Below are positions 17,226 to 25,912 of a stretch of DNA of 64,000 nt, piece after piece. Origin of the DNA: Dehalococcoidia bacterium (GTDB lineage Bacteria; Chloroflexota; Dehalococcoidia; SZUA-161). The position numbers were made by a program, and so were the translations under genes. Below the pieces are notes generated by a model, which saw only the letters and a list, made by a program, of their open reading frames with translations, had not been told where the DNA came from and ran no database searches. Location of the stretch: NCBI GenBank assembly GCA_014874385.1, contig JACWAE010000039.1, positions 1-64,000 on the forward strand. The letters are read 5' to 3'. The stretch's first letter is position 1, and the number at the start of each line of letters is the position of its first letter.

Positions 17226-18463
17226 ACGATGTATATATTATTGGCGTGGGGATGATACGGTTCGGCAAGTACGCCGACAGAACCGTGCGCTCAATGGCCG
17301 AAGAGGCCACCCGGCTTGTACTTCACGATGCCGGCTTAACTGCTCAAGATATACAGGCGGTCTTCTTCTCCAACACCTTTTGGGGAATGTTCTCGAATCA
17401 GCACTCAATCCGGGGGCAGGTCATTCTTCGAGGTATGAAGATCGATAAAATACCCGTTACTAATGTGGAGAACGCCTGCGCAGGAGGCTCGACTGCTCTA
17501 CACCTAGCGTATGCCGGCATACGGGCTGGCATATATGATGTAGCAATGGCGCTTGGCTCGGAAAAAATCAGCCATCCTGACAAGAATCTTTCGCTTGGAG
17601 CATATGCCTCCTGCATGGATGTGGAGAACTTCCTGCAGCATATAAACATGATTATGGAGGTCAGCAAGACCTTTAAAGTCAAAATACCAGAAGAGCAAAC
17701 TGCTCCGGGAGAGGGCCGTAGCATTTTTATGGACGCTTACGCTACTGCCGCGCGCTGGCATATGGATAGGTTTGGATCAACCCGATATCAGCTAGCCGTA
17801 ATCTGCTCTAAAAATCATTGGCATGGGTCTTTGAACCCTCTTTCGCAATATCAGAATGCTATGAGCGTTGAGGAAATACTGGCCGACAAACCCATTGCGT
17901 ATCCTCTGACTCGGGCAATGTGTGCACCTGTAGGTGACGGCGCTGCAGCAGCCATAGTCTGTTCAGAAGGATTCCTTAAAAAGCTTAGCAATCCTCGACC
18001 GGTTAGGATACTGGCATCGGTATTAGGTCAGGGAGCAGATAGGGGACTTGATGAGACCGATATCGGGGAAAGACTATCCAAACAAGCGTACGAGATTGCA
18101 GGACTGGGACCGAATGACATTGATACCGCTGAACTGCATGATGCTACTGCTTTTGGCGAGCTTCATCAAACTGAGGCGATGGGTTTCTGCCCCCTGGGAG
18201 AGGGTGGCCCGTATGCGGTGTCAGGAGCTACTAAACTTAGCGGTGCTAAGCCGATAAATACCAGTGGCGGACTAGAGTGCAGAGGACATCCCATAGGTGC
18301 GTCTGGACTGGCCCAGATTCATGAGATGGTAACACAACTCCGCGGTGGAGCTGGAGTCCGTCAGGTAGCCGGGGCACGTATAGCTCTTGCGGAAAACGGT
18401 GGCGGCAATATAGGTGTAGAAGAGGCTGCTATGTGTATACACATCCTTGAAAAGGCCAACTAG
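17222..18463 (+). CDS. Thiolase (SCP-x/acetyl-CoA acetyltransferase type) with non-canonical start
   Basis: About 413 residues. It carries the nucleophile loop VENACAGGSTALH (active Cys) and the C-terminal GGLECRGHPIGASG with the catalytic His, so it is a full thiolase that cleaves 3-ketoacyl-CoA. The first conventional in-frame start is GTG 17246, which would remove the conserved beginning. The frame continues upstream as NDVYIIGVGMIRFGKY, the normal thiolase N-terminus, to an ATA at 17222 that overlaps the previous stop (ATAA). AAGGGAGGT lies 9 bases before it. I therefore propose initiation at ATA, or at an ATG misread or mutated there. Catalysis is not affected either way. Confidence 0.85.
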   Translation: MNDVYIIGVGMIRFGKYADRTVRSMAEEATRLVLHDAGLTAQDIQAVFFSNTFWGMFSNQHSIRGQVILRGMKIDKIPVTNVENACAGGSTALHLAYAGIRAGIYDVAMALGSEKISHPDKNLSLGAYASCMDVENFLQHINMIMEVSKTFKVKIPEEQTAPGEGRSIFMDAYATAARWHMDRFGSTRYQLAVICSKNHWHGSLNPLSQYQNAMSVEEILADKPIAYPLTRAMCAPVGDGAAAAIVCSEGFLKKLSNPRPVRILASVLGQGADRGLDETDIGERLSKQAYEIAGLGPNDIDTAELHDATAFGELHQTEAMGFCPLGEGGPYAVSGATKLSGAKPINTSGGLECRGHPIGASGLAQIHEMVTQLRGGAGVRQVAGARIALAENGGGNIGVEEAAMCIHILEKAN

Positions 18464-18578
18464 CAATCCCCCAATATCAAATGTAATCGTAGTATCTACG
18501 GTTTCTGATATCAAACAAAAAGGCCGCCGGGTTACTATTTACAGAACAAGGTGCGTTCCAATTTAGAGGTTTAGCAAT

Positions 18579-19391
18579 TTGCCGAAGTTTAATTTAAAAG
18601 GAAGAAACATTCTGATCACGGGTGCTTCATCTGGAATAGGCAAGGAACTATCTAAGTGCTTTGCTGCTGAGGGAAGCAATCTTATACTGGGATGTCATCC
18701 ATCTGAAAAGGACGTTCTTGAAAGATGGGCTACTGAGCTGGCAGGCAAGTACGCGGTTAAAGTATCAGCTTTGCCTATCGACCTTTCAGATGACAAGGGC
18801 CCTGAAAATCTATACGATTTTGTCAAACGAAGTGTGGACAGGATAGATGTGCTGGTGAATAACGCAGGCATTTTACACTATGGTTGTTTTAGTGAGATAC
18901 CTCTTCAAGACCACGAATCGTTGGTTAAGGTAAATGTGATCGCATACTTGAAATTGATGAGGCTTTTTATGACAGATATGATCAAGGCTGGAGAAGGCAG
19001 AATACTTAATGTAGTATCAGCTGCGGCCTTCCAGCCAACGGTCTACCATGCGACATACGGTTCTTCCAAGGCATTCATCCAAAGCCTCAGTGAAGCAGTG
19101 AACGAAGAGCTTAAGGGTACCGGAGTTAAGGTCTTTACTTTCAATCCATCATATACCAAGACGCCTCTTCTCAATCGTGGAGGGTTCCCCGTAAGAATTT
19201 GGTGGTATAGAGTTAGCGGCCTTAGTGATCCGGCAGATATGGCACTCAAGGCCATAAAAGCCTTTAAGAAGGAGAAGGCTGTTTATATTCCAGGGTTCCG
19301 GAACTGGTTTGTACATTCAATTTTGATAAGACTAATGCCAAGGAAGTTCTTAAATACTCTAAGCCGATGGGCGTTACGAGGAGAGTGCTGA
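18579..19391 (+). CDS. Short-chain dehydrogenase/reductase
   Basis: 270 residues of the classical SDR fold. It has the cofactor glycine motif TGASSGIG at residues 14-21, the structural NNAG at 94-97, the catalytic Ser near 147, and Tyr160-x3-Lys164 in TYGSSKAF. A C-terminal extension, RIWWYRVSGLSDP then VHSILIRLMPRKFLNTLSRW, is hydrophobic and basic, suggesting membrane association as in some SDRs acting on lipids or retinoids. The start is TTG 18579 with AGAGGT 8 bases upstream. No ATG is available near the conserved LKGRNILITG. It probably oxidises or reduces a 3-hydroxy/keto group in the island pathway, though that is inferred from context. Confidence 0.85.
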   Translation: MPKFNLKGRNILITGASSGIGKELSKCFAAEGSNLILGCHPSEKDVLERWATELAGKYAVKVSALPIDLSDDKGPENLYDFVKRSVDRIDVLVNNAGILHYGCFSEIPLQDHESLVKVNVIAYLKLMRLFMTDMIKAGEGRILNVVSAAAFQPTVYHATYGSSKAFIQSLSEAVNEELKGTGVKVFTFNPSYTKTPLLNRGGFPVRIWWYRVSGLSDPADMALKAIKAFKKEKAVYIPGFRNWFVHSILIRLMPRKFLNTLSRWALRGEC

Positions 19392-19410
19392 GGTTAATCG
19401 GAAGGAGCCG

Positions 19411-19557
19411 ATGGAGAGGGTATTTATAACAGGTATTTCTGGGTACATTGGCAGTAAATTAGTCTCTCGCCTGATCCAGATAGGAAACATAAAGGAAATT
19501 GTTGGAATAGATATAGTTGAACACAGGGCTCACGCTTTTAGCTTCAAAATACCTTAG
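19411..19557 (+). pseudogene. NAD-dependent epimerase/dehydratase, 5' fragment
   Basis: A 48-residue open frame begins with a good ribosome-binding site (GGAAGGAG) and encodes MERVFITGISGYIGSKLVSR followed by LIQIGNIKEIVGIDI. This is the first beta-alpha-beta unit of extended SDR epimerases (TGxxGxxG, then the acidic end of strand 2). It stops after HAFSFKIP, far short of the roughly 300 residues required. The truncation point lies 23 bases from the end of a convergent CaiB gene, so the rest was probably lost by a rearrangement that brought the CaiB pair here. The fragment probably belonged to the same operon as the SDR, 19 bases upstream. Confidence 0.7.
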
Positions 19558-19580
19558 CTCAGTAATTGGCTTTCTCTGTC

Positions 19581-20858
19581 CTATTCTATGACTTTCTCCT
19601 TTCTTAGCTGTGCAATATCTTGAGTAGACATGCCTAAAATCTCTTGCAGGATTTCATCAGTGTGTTCTCCAAGTAAAGGGGCATATCTGCTGGGAAGAGC
19701 AGGCGTACGGGAAAGCTTAATCGGTTCACCCAGGTAGAGGTGCCTGCCCGCTGCAGGATGGTCAAGCTCGATTATGAAGCTCCGGTGCTTTAACTGCTTA
19801 TCCTTATTAACCTGGTCTTCTGCACACTCCACAACACCTGCCGGAACTCCCGCTTGCTGCAGGATTTCCATTGCTTCAAACGGGTCGCGCTGGCGGGTCC
19901 ATTCCTCTATCAAGCGGTCGAGCTCCTCCACGTTTTCCAGACGCTGCTCCAGTGTGGCGAATTTCTGATTTGTCGTCCACTCGGGGTTACCGATCGCCCT
20001 GCAAAATCCTTCCCACTCCTCTTCGCTGGATACAGAGATAGCTATCCAGCAATCTTCGGTCGGTTCCTGCGGCACTCGGATGTCAGTGCCTCCCATATGG
20101 GGATACCCCGGCTCGTAGTTGACTAGACCTTTGCACTTATAACAGCCGTGGGGAGCTGCGTAAAGACTGCGGTTGCCCATGGGAGGTTCCAGGCGCTGAT
20201 TCATACTGACATCCAGGTAGACCTCTCCAATCAATCCGGCCGCTACCTCGATCTGAGATAAATCGATGAGTTGCCCTTTACCTGTACGGCGTCTGTAATC
20301 AAGGGCCGCCAGCAAGGCAATGAAACACATCTTTGAGGCTATATTGTCCGGATGAATCAGGTTACCGCCGATGGGGTAAGGGCTGTCCTGATGGTTCCAT
20401 AACCAAGTCAAACCTGTGACATGCTGGGCATGCGGCCCATAGGTCTGGAATCCCTCATATGGCCCTCCGTAGCCCCATCCGTGCGATGACACATATATCA
20501 TATCTGGCTTTACCTTCTTCAGACTATCGTAATCAAGACCCCAGTTAACCATGACTGAAGGACGATAGCTCTCCGCTATAATATCGCTCACCTTAATAAG
20601 CTCCAGGATAATCTCGCGTCCTTCCGGTGTTGTCAGGTTGACCCCGAGGCATCTCCTGTTGCGGAATGCGTCGTTGTGCGCAGGGCTTTTATTGGGGTCA
20701 AAATCTATTCCCAACCTGCGCAGGAACTCCGGGTATTCCGAACATGCTACTTCTATAACATCGGCGCCGAATTCACCGCACATTTTCAAAGTCTCGGGCA
20801 GTGCAGCACCGTTGCTGAAATCAAGCACTCTGATTCCTTCAAGTACTTGCCTGGACAT
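19581..20858 (-). CDS. CaiB/BaiF family CoA-transferase
   Basis: 425 residues. It has EGIRVLDFSNGAALPETLKM at the start, GADVIEVACSEYPEF, an aspartate (Asp171, IHPDNIASK) at the catalytic position, and GKGQLIDLSQIEVAAGLIGE. The active-site Asp forms the acyl-CoA exchange intermediate in this family. The N-terminal part departs from neighbours (MCGEF in place of ADLGAE), pointing to a distinct subgroup, and an insertion with several Cys and Tyr residues (APHGCYKCKGLVNYEPGYPH) is unusual. AAGGAGG precedes ATG 20858. It is the second gene of an operon, 37 bases after another CaiB gene, so both may act on the same acid or form a heteromer. Confidence 0.9.
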   Translation of the reverse strand: MSRQVLEGIRVLDFSNGAALPETLKMCGEFGADVIEVACSEYPEFLRRLGIDFDPNKSPAHNDAFRNRRCLGVNLTTPEGREIILELIKVSDIIAESYRPSVMVNWGLDYDSLKKVKPDMIYVSSHGWGYGGPYEGFQTYGPHAQHVTGLTWLWNHQDSPYPIGGNLIHPDNIASKMCFIALLAALDYRRRTGKGQLIDLSQIEVAAGLIGEVYLDVSMNQRLEPPMGNRSLYAAPHGCYKCKGLVNYEPGYPHMGGTDIRVPQEPTEDCWIAISVSSEEEWEGFCRAIGNPEWTTNQKFATLEQRLENVEELDRLIEEWTRQRDPFEAMEILQQAGVPAGVVECAEDQVNKDKQLKHRSFIIELDHPAAGRHLYLGEPIKLSRTPALPSRYAPLLGEHTDEILQEILGMSTQDIAQLRKEKVIE

Positions 20859-20895
20859 TGCTGCCTCCTTGTGGAGAAGCCTTATTCATCGGATG

Positions 20896-22107
20896 CTAAA
20901 TAATGCCCGCTCTTCTAAAGGCGCTCAACTCTTCGAGGGAGAGGCCCATCTCATCATGATAAATCTCCCGGTTATGCTGCCCGAGGCGCGGAGCCGGAAG
21001 GCGCACCTCGGCGGGAGTCTCGGTCATCTTAAAAGGCATTGCGGCATAGAGGCCTTTACCGACTTCCGGGTGCTCTACTTCCTTGAAGAAACTTCGTGCC
21101 CTCACGTGCGGATTATCAATATACTCGGCAGGGGTACACACCGGACAACAAGGTAGACCGAATTTTCCCTGACCTTGCTCGAAGAATTCCCGCATGGTCA
21201 TGTTCATAGTATGGCGAGTGACCTTTTCGATGTGCTCGCCTATCCTTGGAGCTACGTCAAGGATATTGTTTCCCATCTCTACAAGCTCAGGGGGACTGCC
21301 CAGAAGTTCGTAAAGAGCATCGAACTGCCTTGGCGATGTGGCCAGCCAATGTATATAGCCATCTTTACAGGGGACAATTGCTAAAGAGCCGGTTCTCGGC
21401 ATCATACGGGGCCCGGCAAAGGGGATTCGTCCGGCAGCGGACCTGTAGCTGTATCCAGGTATTGACCACGAGAAAAGGCCGGCAAGGGCAGCTTCCTGCG
21501 CAGATATTTCCACGTATTGGCCTTCGCCGGTGAAGGCACGGGCATATAGAGCGAGCATCACGCCGCACATGGCGTATATAGCTGCACAATCCCTTGCTGG
21601 TGAACCCGGCATGTTTACAGGTGCGCGGTCTGGTGTACCATTGACAATCATCGCTCCACTCATAGCGAAATCAACAATATCCGACCCTTTATAGTGACTG
21701 TACGGCCCGGTTTGGCCGAAATCGGTTATGGAGGCCATGATAACCCGAGGGTTGATCTTGCGCAGCGCTTCATAATCGAGGCCTAACTGCTTCATGTATC
21801 CCGGCTCAAATGTTTCCACCACCACATCAGTAATCTTTATGAGTCGTTTAAAGATTTCCCTTCCCTCTTTCGAATTGAGGTTCAGTGTTATGCTGCGTTT
21901 GTTTACATTGCGATATAGCCAATACAGGCTTCTTTCATGTCCCGGCAAGTCGCCTGCAAAGGGAGGAATGCTGCGCATAGGATCGCCGCCAGGAGGTTCC
22001 ACTTTTATTACATCAGCTCCCAGATCAGCTAATATCCTTGTGCCATAGGCCCCTTTCCCATCAGATAAATCCAGCACCCTGATGCCTGGCAACGCAAGTG
22101 GTGGCAT
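20896..22107 (-). CDS. CaiB/BaiF family CoA-transferase
   Basis: 403 residues. The family markers are present: PGIRVLDLSDGKGAYG, ADLGADVIKVEPPGGDP, Asp173 in SPARDCAAIY at the catalytic position, and GEGQYVEISAQEAALAG. It starts at ATG 22107 with GGAGGT 6 bases upstream and leads a two-gene operon. Unlike the 5857-7068 protein, both members of this pair keep the catalytic Asp. It presumably transfers CoA to the substrate of the island pathway, providing an ATP-free alternative to the synthetase at 14280-15890. Substrate identity cannot be read from sequence. Confidence 0.9.
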   Translation of the reverse strand: MPPLALPGIRVLDLSDGKGAYGTRILADLGADVIKVEPPGGDPMRSIPPFAGDLPGHERSLYWLYRNVNKRSITLNLNSKEGREIFKRLIKITDVVVETFEPGYMKQLGLDYEALRKINPRVIMASITDFGQTGPYSHYKGSDIVDFAMSGAMIVNGTPDRAPVNMPGSPARDCAAIYAMCGVMLALYARAFTGEGQYVEISAQEAALAGLFSWSIPGYSYRSAAGRIPFAGPRMMPRTGSLAIVPCKDGYIHWLATSPRQFDALYELLGSPPELVEMGNNILDVAPRIGEHIEKVTRHTMNMTMREFFEQGQGKFGLPCCPVCTPAEYIDNPHVRARSFFKEVEHPEVGKGLYAAMPFKMTETPAEVRLPAPRLGQHNREIYHDEMGLSLEELSAFRRAGII

Positions 22108-22690
22108 TATTTACCTCCAGTGGAAGGAACTGCTTATCCGACAGCTCTTTGATAATAGACAACGCTAAAATTCATGTGGGAATCTTGCAAATCATGGCAA
22201 AGGAATACAGCCATAAGGCTGGAGACAGTATTATTATGGCAGGAAACTCGCGACCGACTAACTTATAACATCGGCCTTACAAGATGTCAATAGTCGAGTC
22301 AGCAACGCCGAAAAGGCCAGGGACAATCTCAGAATATGGGTCAGTGCAATGATTTCGAGGCCGAGACGGATAAGTGACGGTCTATCTGAAAGCTCAACCC
22401 GATTAAGTAGGTTTACGGTGCCATATTTAGTGTGACTTCTCGACCGAGAATGGGAAGTCGGTTTCTCGAATTGCCGTGTCCATCTAGCTTGGCTCTCGAC
22501 GTCCTTACTTGTTTGTATAATTTCTGGTCAACAAAATTGGAGGCGGGGCTTGATACTGGAGAATACAGACACCGTGAAACTGTGCCATGGCAGCAGCCAG
22601 GAAAGTATCTTGACATGCTGCAGCAGGCGAAATATGATGGCTACGTCATTGGAATCTGACGCCGATTCGTCTTGAGAGGTGGGCGAGTTC
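22108..22690. other. Intergenic, possible gene relic
   Basis: About 580 bases without a confident gene. A plus-strand open frame (22432-22659) ends in YRHRETVPWQQPGKYLDML then QQAKYDGYVIGI, which faintly resembles the C-terminal end of TIM-barrel sugar-phosphate isomerases, but it has no ribosome-binding site and the rest of such a protein is absent. I treat it as possible relic sequence. The promoter of the CaiB operon should lie at the left side, but no strong match was found. Confidence 0.3.
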
Positions 22691-23461
22691 ATGACTAAAA
22701 CGATTGTGATGATCCACGGGATGTGGGGCGGTGGTTGGTACTGGGAGAACTACAAGAGGTTCTTTCAAGGCAAGGGTTATCAATGCATTACTCCCACGTT
22801 GCGTTTTCACGATATGGCTCCTGACGAACTGCCTAATCCTCAACTAGGGACCACCAGCCTGCTAGACTACGTTGAAGACCTTGAAAAGGAAATCCACCAA
22901 CTCGACGTACTACCTATTCTGATGGGGCACTCTATGGGTGGGCTTCTTGCACAAATGCTTGGGAGTCGAGGATTAGCCAAAGCCCTTGTACTGCTAACTC
23001 CTGCATCACCAAGGGGCATTATCGCTTTGACGCCATCGGTGATAAGAAGCTTTTGGAGCGGACTTACAAAATGGGGCTTTTGGAGAAAGCCAATGCGCCA
23101 GAACTTCAATGAGGCTGTCTATTCGATGCTACAGCTACTGCCCGCGGAAGAGCAGAAGAAGATTTTCGACCGATTTGTCTACGAGTCCGGCCAAGCGGCC
23201 TTTGAAATCGGCTTCTGGTTCCTCGATAGGAAAGGCGCTGCGCGAGTAGATGAAGCCAACGTTACTTGTCCTATACTCGTTGTCGCCGGACGCCAAGATC
23301 GGATCACTCCGGCTTCGGTCGTGCGGAAAGTTGCTGCCAAATACAGAGCTGTCTCAACCTATAAGGAATTCCCAAATCACGCGCACTGGGTTATTGGGGA
23401 ACCCCACTGGCAAGAAGTAGCAGAGCATGTTTCTCATTGGCTAGAGCGAGTCCAAGCCTAA
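22691..23461 (+). CDS. Alpha/beta hydrolase
   Basis: 256 residues. It has the oxyanion strand IVMIHGMWGGGWYWENY, the nucleophile elbow GHSMGG (Ser81), the acid in VVAGRQDRITP and the catalytic His in FPNHAHWVIGEP, so the triad is complete. The frame is open to a GTG at 22679, but AGAGGTGG lies about 8 bases before ATG 22691 and gives MTKTIVMIHG, the normal family beginning. The cap domain is basic and aromatic (IRSFWSGLTKWGFWRKPMRQ). It is a single gene with no operon partner. It could be an esterase, thioesterase or C-C hydrolase. Confidence 0.88.
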   Translation: MTKTIVMIHGMWGGGWYWENYKRFFQGKGYQCITPTLRFHDMAPDELPNPQLGTTSLLDYVEDLEKEIHQLDVLPILMGHSMGGLLAQMLGSRGLAKALVLLTPASPRGIIALTPSVIRSFWSGLTKWGFWRKPMRQNFNEAVYSMLQLLPAEEQKKIFDRFVYESGQAAFEIGFWFLDRKGAARVDEANVTCPILVVAGRQDRITPASVVRKVAAKYRAVSTYKEFPNHAHWVIGEPHWQEVAEHVSHWLERVQA

Positions 23462-23879
23462 GTGGCTGAGAACCCCGCTTCGCACGGTGCCGTCATACTT
23501 TGCGCGTCATCACTTTTCAGGAAGCAGACTCCCACACTGAGACATTAGATAACAATACTCGGTTTTGTGCACTCATCCTAACATAGTTATAGCCCAACCT
23601 CCCCACTCACCCCATGCCCACCACCGCTTCCAAGCTCCAAAATTCAAAGCAAAGCACCTAAATTTTGCAACCCATATAAACCCGCACACGCCTGTATTGT
23701 AAATACAAATACGTTGTATTGTAGTGCTTTGGGGAAGGGTTGTAGTTAAGTACTTGGGTGTAAAGGGTTTGGGGTTTGGCTTGTTCCAAGAGCCTTATAG
23801 CAGCATGGACCACTACAGGGCGGTGGCAGTATATGATATACTTATGGTGACAAATTCAGAAAGATGAGGGAGGCAAACG
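23462..23879. other. Intergenic, no gene recognised
   Basis: About 420 bases. It holds G/T- and C/A-rich low-complexity sequence around 23610-23790 and A/T-rich sequence (TATGATATACTT near 23830) that could include a -10 element for the following small genes. No open frame with a ribosome-binding site was seen before 23880. Confidence 0.4.
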
Positions 23880-23915
23880 ATGGAATTGATAGATCAATAT
23901 TTATCTGCAGTTTAG
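23880..23915 (+). other. 11-codon mini-ORF with strong ribosome-binding site
   Basis: GGGAGG lies 6 bases before ATG 23880. The frame MELIDQYLSAV then stops. These residues match the start of HAAS/permease-prefix type proteins (MELIxxYLxAV), so this may be the fossil start of a lost gene rather than a functional leader peptide. It precedes the PRC-barrel gene by 55 bases. Confidence 0.3.
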
Positions 23916-23970
23916 CTGGTATGTCAAATAACTAAGAGAGGAATGGATAGTAAACGCATATGGAGGGGGT

Positions 23971-24189
23971 ATGCATATTAGCGAAATACTTGGAAAGGGA
24001 GTATTGGACAGGAATGCCAACATCGTAGGGAAGGTGATTGATATTGATATCAACCTTTCGCCCTGGACGATCAACCACTTCATAGTAAAGATGGGTATTA
24101 CTAAAAAGTTACCTATTGGTGTAGAAAAAGTGGACAAAATCGGCGACAAAGTTATATTGAAGGTTACTAAGGAAGAACTAGGGATATGA
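23971..24189 (+). CDS. PRC-barrel domain protein
   Basis: 72 residues forming a single PRC-barrel domain. MHISEILGKGVLDRNANIVG is followed by KVIDIDINLSPWTINHFIV, then KKLPIGVEKVDKIGDKVIL and the closing VTKEEL. This is the layout of the RimM/photosynthetic-reaction-centre H beta barrel: a conserved G-x-x-V-x-D before the turn, then the VxxID/K-x-GD-x-V-x-L part. GGAGGGGG precedes ATG 23971. Free-standing PRC-barrel proteins of this size are common in archaea and Chloroflexota and are thought to bind RNA or protein partners. The gene is followed by a terminator-like stem. Confidence 0.75.
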   Translation: MHISEILGKGVLDRNANIVGKVIDIDINLSPWTINHFIVKMGITKKLPIGVEKVDKIGDKVILKVTKEELGI

Positions 24190-24278
24190 CCAAACTCATT
24201 TGAGTCCAGCTTTAACGTTAATACAATGGCCAGATATCAATGGTGTGGTCAGTAGTAGTTATACTATCCATAAAGGAA

Positions 24279-24308
24279 AAAGTCCCTAATAATCATATTA
24301 AGGACTTT
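24279..24308 (+). terminator. Terminator-like stem-loop after the PRC-barrel gene
   Basis: AAAGTCC (24279-24285) pairs with GGACTTT (24302-24308) and TAATA with TATTA inside, around a short loop with one mismatch. A T-rich tail CTTTCTTTCTC follows. It lies about 90 bases past the PRC-barrel stop. Confidence 0.6.
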
Positions 24309-24910
24309 CTTTCTCATTAGTCCAAACTCTCACATTTTGAGAGATCAGGCTGAACTAAACGTGATCACAGACCGCTAAATAACGGGACCTCCTCACTTCT
24401 GGCGACATTCTACTACGAAATGTATAATGTCACAAGAAGTCATAGGTAAGAAGGAAAAGCTAGTGGCTAAGACTCTTAGTGGCAAGAAGATTGTCTCCGT
24501 TCCGCCTCATGCAAGAAAAGAAACCAGGTGGTAAATATAAGACCGTAAAAGTCCCCGGTCATCGCAGGTCCACACCACAGCGTAGCAGAAGCTAGGTTCA
24601 AAGACTATTCCGAATTACAAAGGCCCCCTATCGCAAGTCCTAATAGTCATAATCTGAGGTTTTTTGGGGGGCAAGGCTGAGGTGAATGTCATGCAAGCCA
24701 GCATGAAGTACTACACGGCAATGGTGGGGGGCCTCGATAGCATTACGAACTCCTGTACATGCAGAGCGTAATCGGGCATTTGAACGTGAATTTGTTATAG
24801 CTTGAAAAAAGTGAGATAGCTGATAACGAGAAGGCCCACTTTGAAACTATTATTTTAGCTTCACTGGCTGGTAGTCAAATTACTTATTAATATTTCCTAA
24901 ATGGAAAGTT
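24309..24910. other. Intergenic with possible small frameshifted gene
   Basis: About 600 bases with no confident gene. A possible broken micro-gene lies at 24427-24595 (listed separately). The rest, 24596-24910, shows no open frame with a ribosome-binding site. Confidence 0.35.
24427..24595 (+). pseudogene. Possible small basic protein broken by a frameshift
   Basis: Frame 24427-24534 gives MSQEVIGKKEKLVAKTLSG then KKIVSVPPHARKETRW and a stop. The next frame (24530-24595) continues as GKYKTVKVPGHRRSTPQRS and a stop. The two halves share a repeated V-x-VP-x-H-x-R theme (VSVPPHAR, VKVPGHRR), suggesting one small basic protein of about 57 residues with a frameshift near 24530. There is no ribosome-binding site, so this is tentative. 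Confidence 0.3.
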
Positions 24911-25912
24911 TTAACTTAATCTTCGAGTAAGCTCATCTACGGTGAGGAATTTCCTAGTAGTCTCTACTTGGTGAACCAATTCAACCATCAAAGAATTAAC
25001 CGGGGTTGGAATACCCTTTTTCTTTCCTAAGTTCACGATTTCACCATTCATATAATCAACTTCCGTGCTTTTTCCTCTCTTTATGCTCTGGAGGATAGAA
25101 CCAAGAACAGGTAGCTCACCTGAAGACTCGATGATATTCTTCATCATAGATGAAGCCTCTGGCAGTGGCATTTTAGCCATTGTTTCAATCAAGGAAAGCG
25201 GAAAGCCAGGTACCGGCACTGTTTTGATTCCAGCTAGTTTGACGACTTCTAAACCTTCTTTCACCAGGTTGATGTTTAATTCTCTAATTTGGGGGTAATG
25301 ATTACCTTCTTGATATGATAAGCCTGTCACTGCTGGGACAGCAGTAATTAGATTCCAGAGAAGCTTGGTCCAGTGCGCTCCACGAATGTCCTCACTTATA
25401 TCCGTGGGTAATGCTTTATTGAACAACCCTGAAAGACTTTGTAATCGGTTTCCCTTGGCGCCAAAGGGTTCTCCTATCAGAAGGACTGTTTTGCTTAATA
25501 GGCTAGAGTATAACGCTTTACCCGGTTCAAGGAATTCACCATTAAATGTAACAACGCTGCTGATGATATTTTCTTTTCCCAAAACCCCGGCTACAAGGTC
25601 ATCGCTCTGAACTCCGTTTTGCATAGTGACTACTGGAACGCCAGACAGATATGACTGCACTTTCCTGACTGAAGATTCGACGTCCTGGGTCTTTACAGCT
25701 AGCAAGGCTAAATCCGGTTTGAAATGAAGATTTTCTGCAGCTTTAACCTGGATTACCGTTTTACCAGATTCTCCCTCAAGGATTAACCCGTGCTGGTTTA
25801 TGGCATCAACATGAGGTTTCCGACCTATTAGAGTGACATCTTCTCCAGCTTTAGATAAAAGACCACCAATTACACTTCCAATAGCTCCCGCACCGATAAC
25901 AGCTATCTTCAT
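24911..25912 (-). CDS. panE: Ketopantoate reductase family (PanE/ApbA)
   Basis: 333 residues. The N-terminal Rossmann motif is MKIAVIGAGAIGSVIGGLL, with NADPH-binding VTLIGRKPHVDAI and the family motif LAVKTQDVESSV and TMQNGVQ. The catalytic-lysine region HWTKLLWNL and the C-terminal KSTEVDYMNGEIVNLGKKKG are conserved. PanE reduces 2-dehydropantoate to pantoate for CoA synthesis, but the family also includes other 2-oxoacid reductases. No other pantothenate gene is nearby, and its place in the island among CoA-linked enzymes is only suggestive. The start is ATG 25912, with AGGGAG about 10 bases upstream. Confidence 0.85.
   Translation of the reverse strand: MKIAVIGAGAIGSVIGGLLSKAGEDVTLIGRKPHVDAINQHGLILEGESGKTVIQVKAAENLHFKPDLALLAVKTQDVESSVRKVQSYLSGVPVVTMQNGVQSDDLVAGVLGKENIISSVVTFNGEFLEPGKALYSSLLSKTVLLIGEPFGAKGNRLQSLSGLFNKALPTDISEDIRGAHWTKLLWNLITAVPAVTGLSYQEGNHYPQIRELNINLVKEGLEVVKLAGIKTVPVPGFPLSLIETMAKMPLPEASSMMKNIIESSGELPVLGSILQSIKRGKSTEVDYMNGEIVNLGKKKGIPTPVNSLMVELVHQVETTRKFLTVDELTRRLS

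Noticed and set aside
20896-22107. Loss of the catalytic Asp in this CaiB homologue because GEGQYVEIS replaces the common GKGQxxDxS
   Set aside because: That Asp is not the catalytic one. Asp173 in SPARDCAAIY aligns with CaiB Asp169, so the active site is probably intact.
22432-22659. 75-residue plus-strand frame before the alpha/beta hydrolase
   Set aside because: No ribosome-binding site, odd composition in its first half and only a faint resemblance to an isomerase tail. Kept as possible relic, not a gene.
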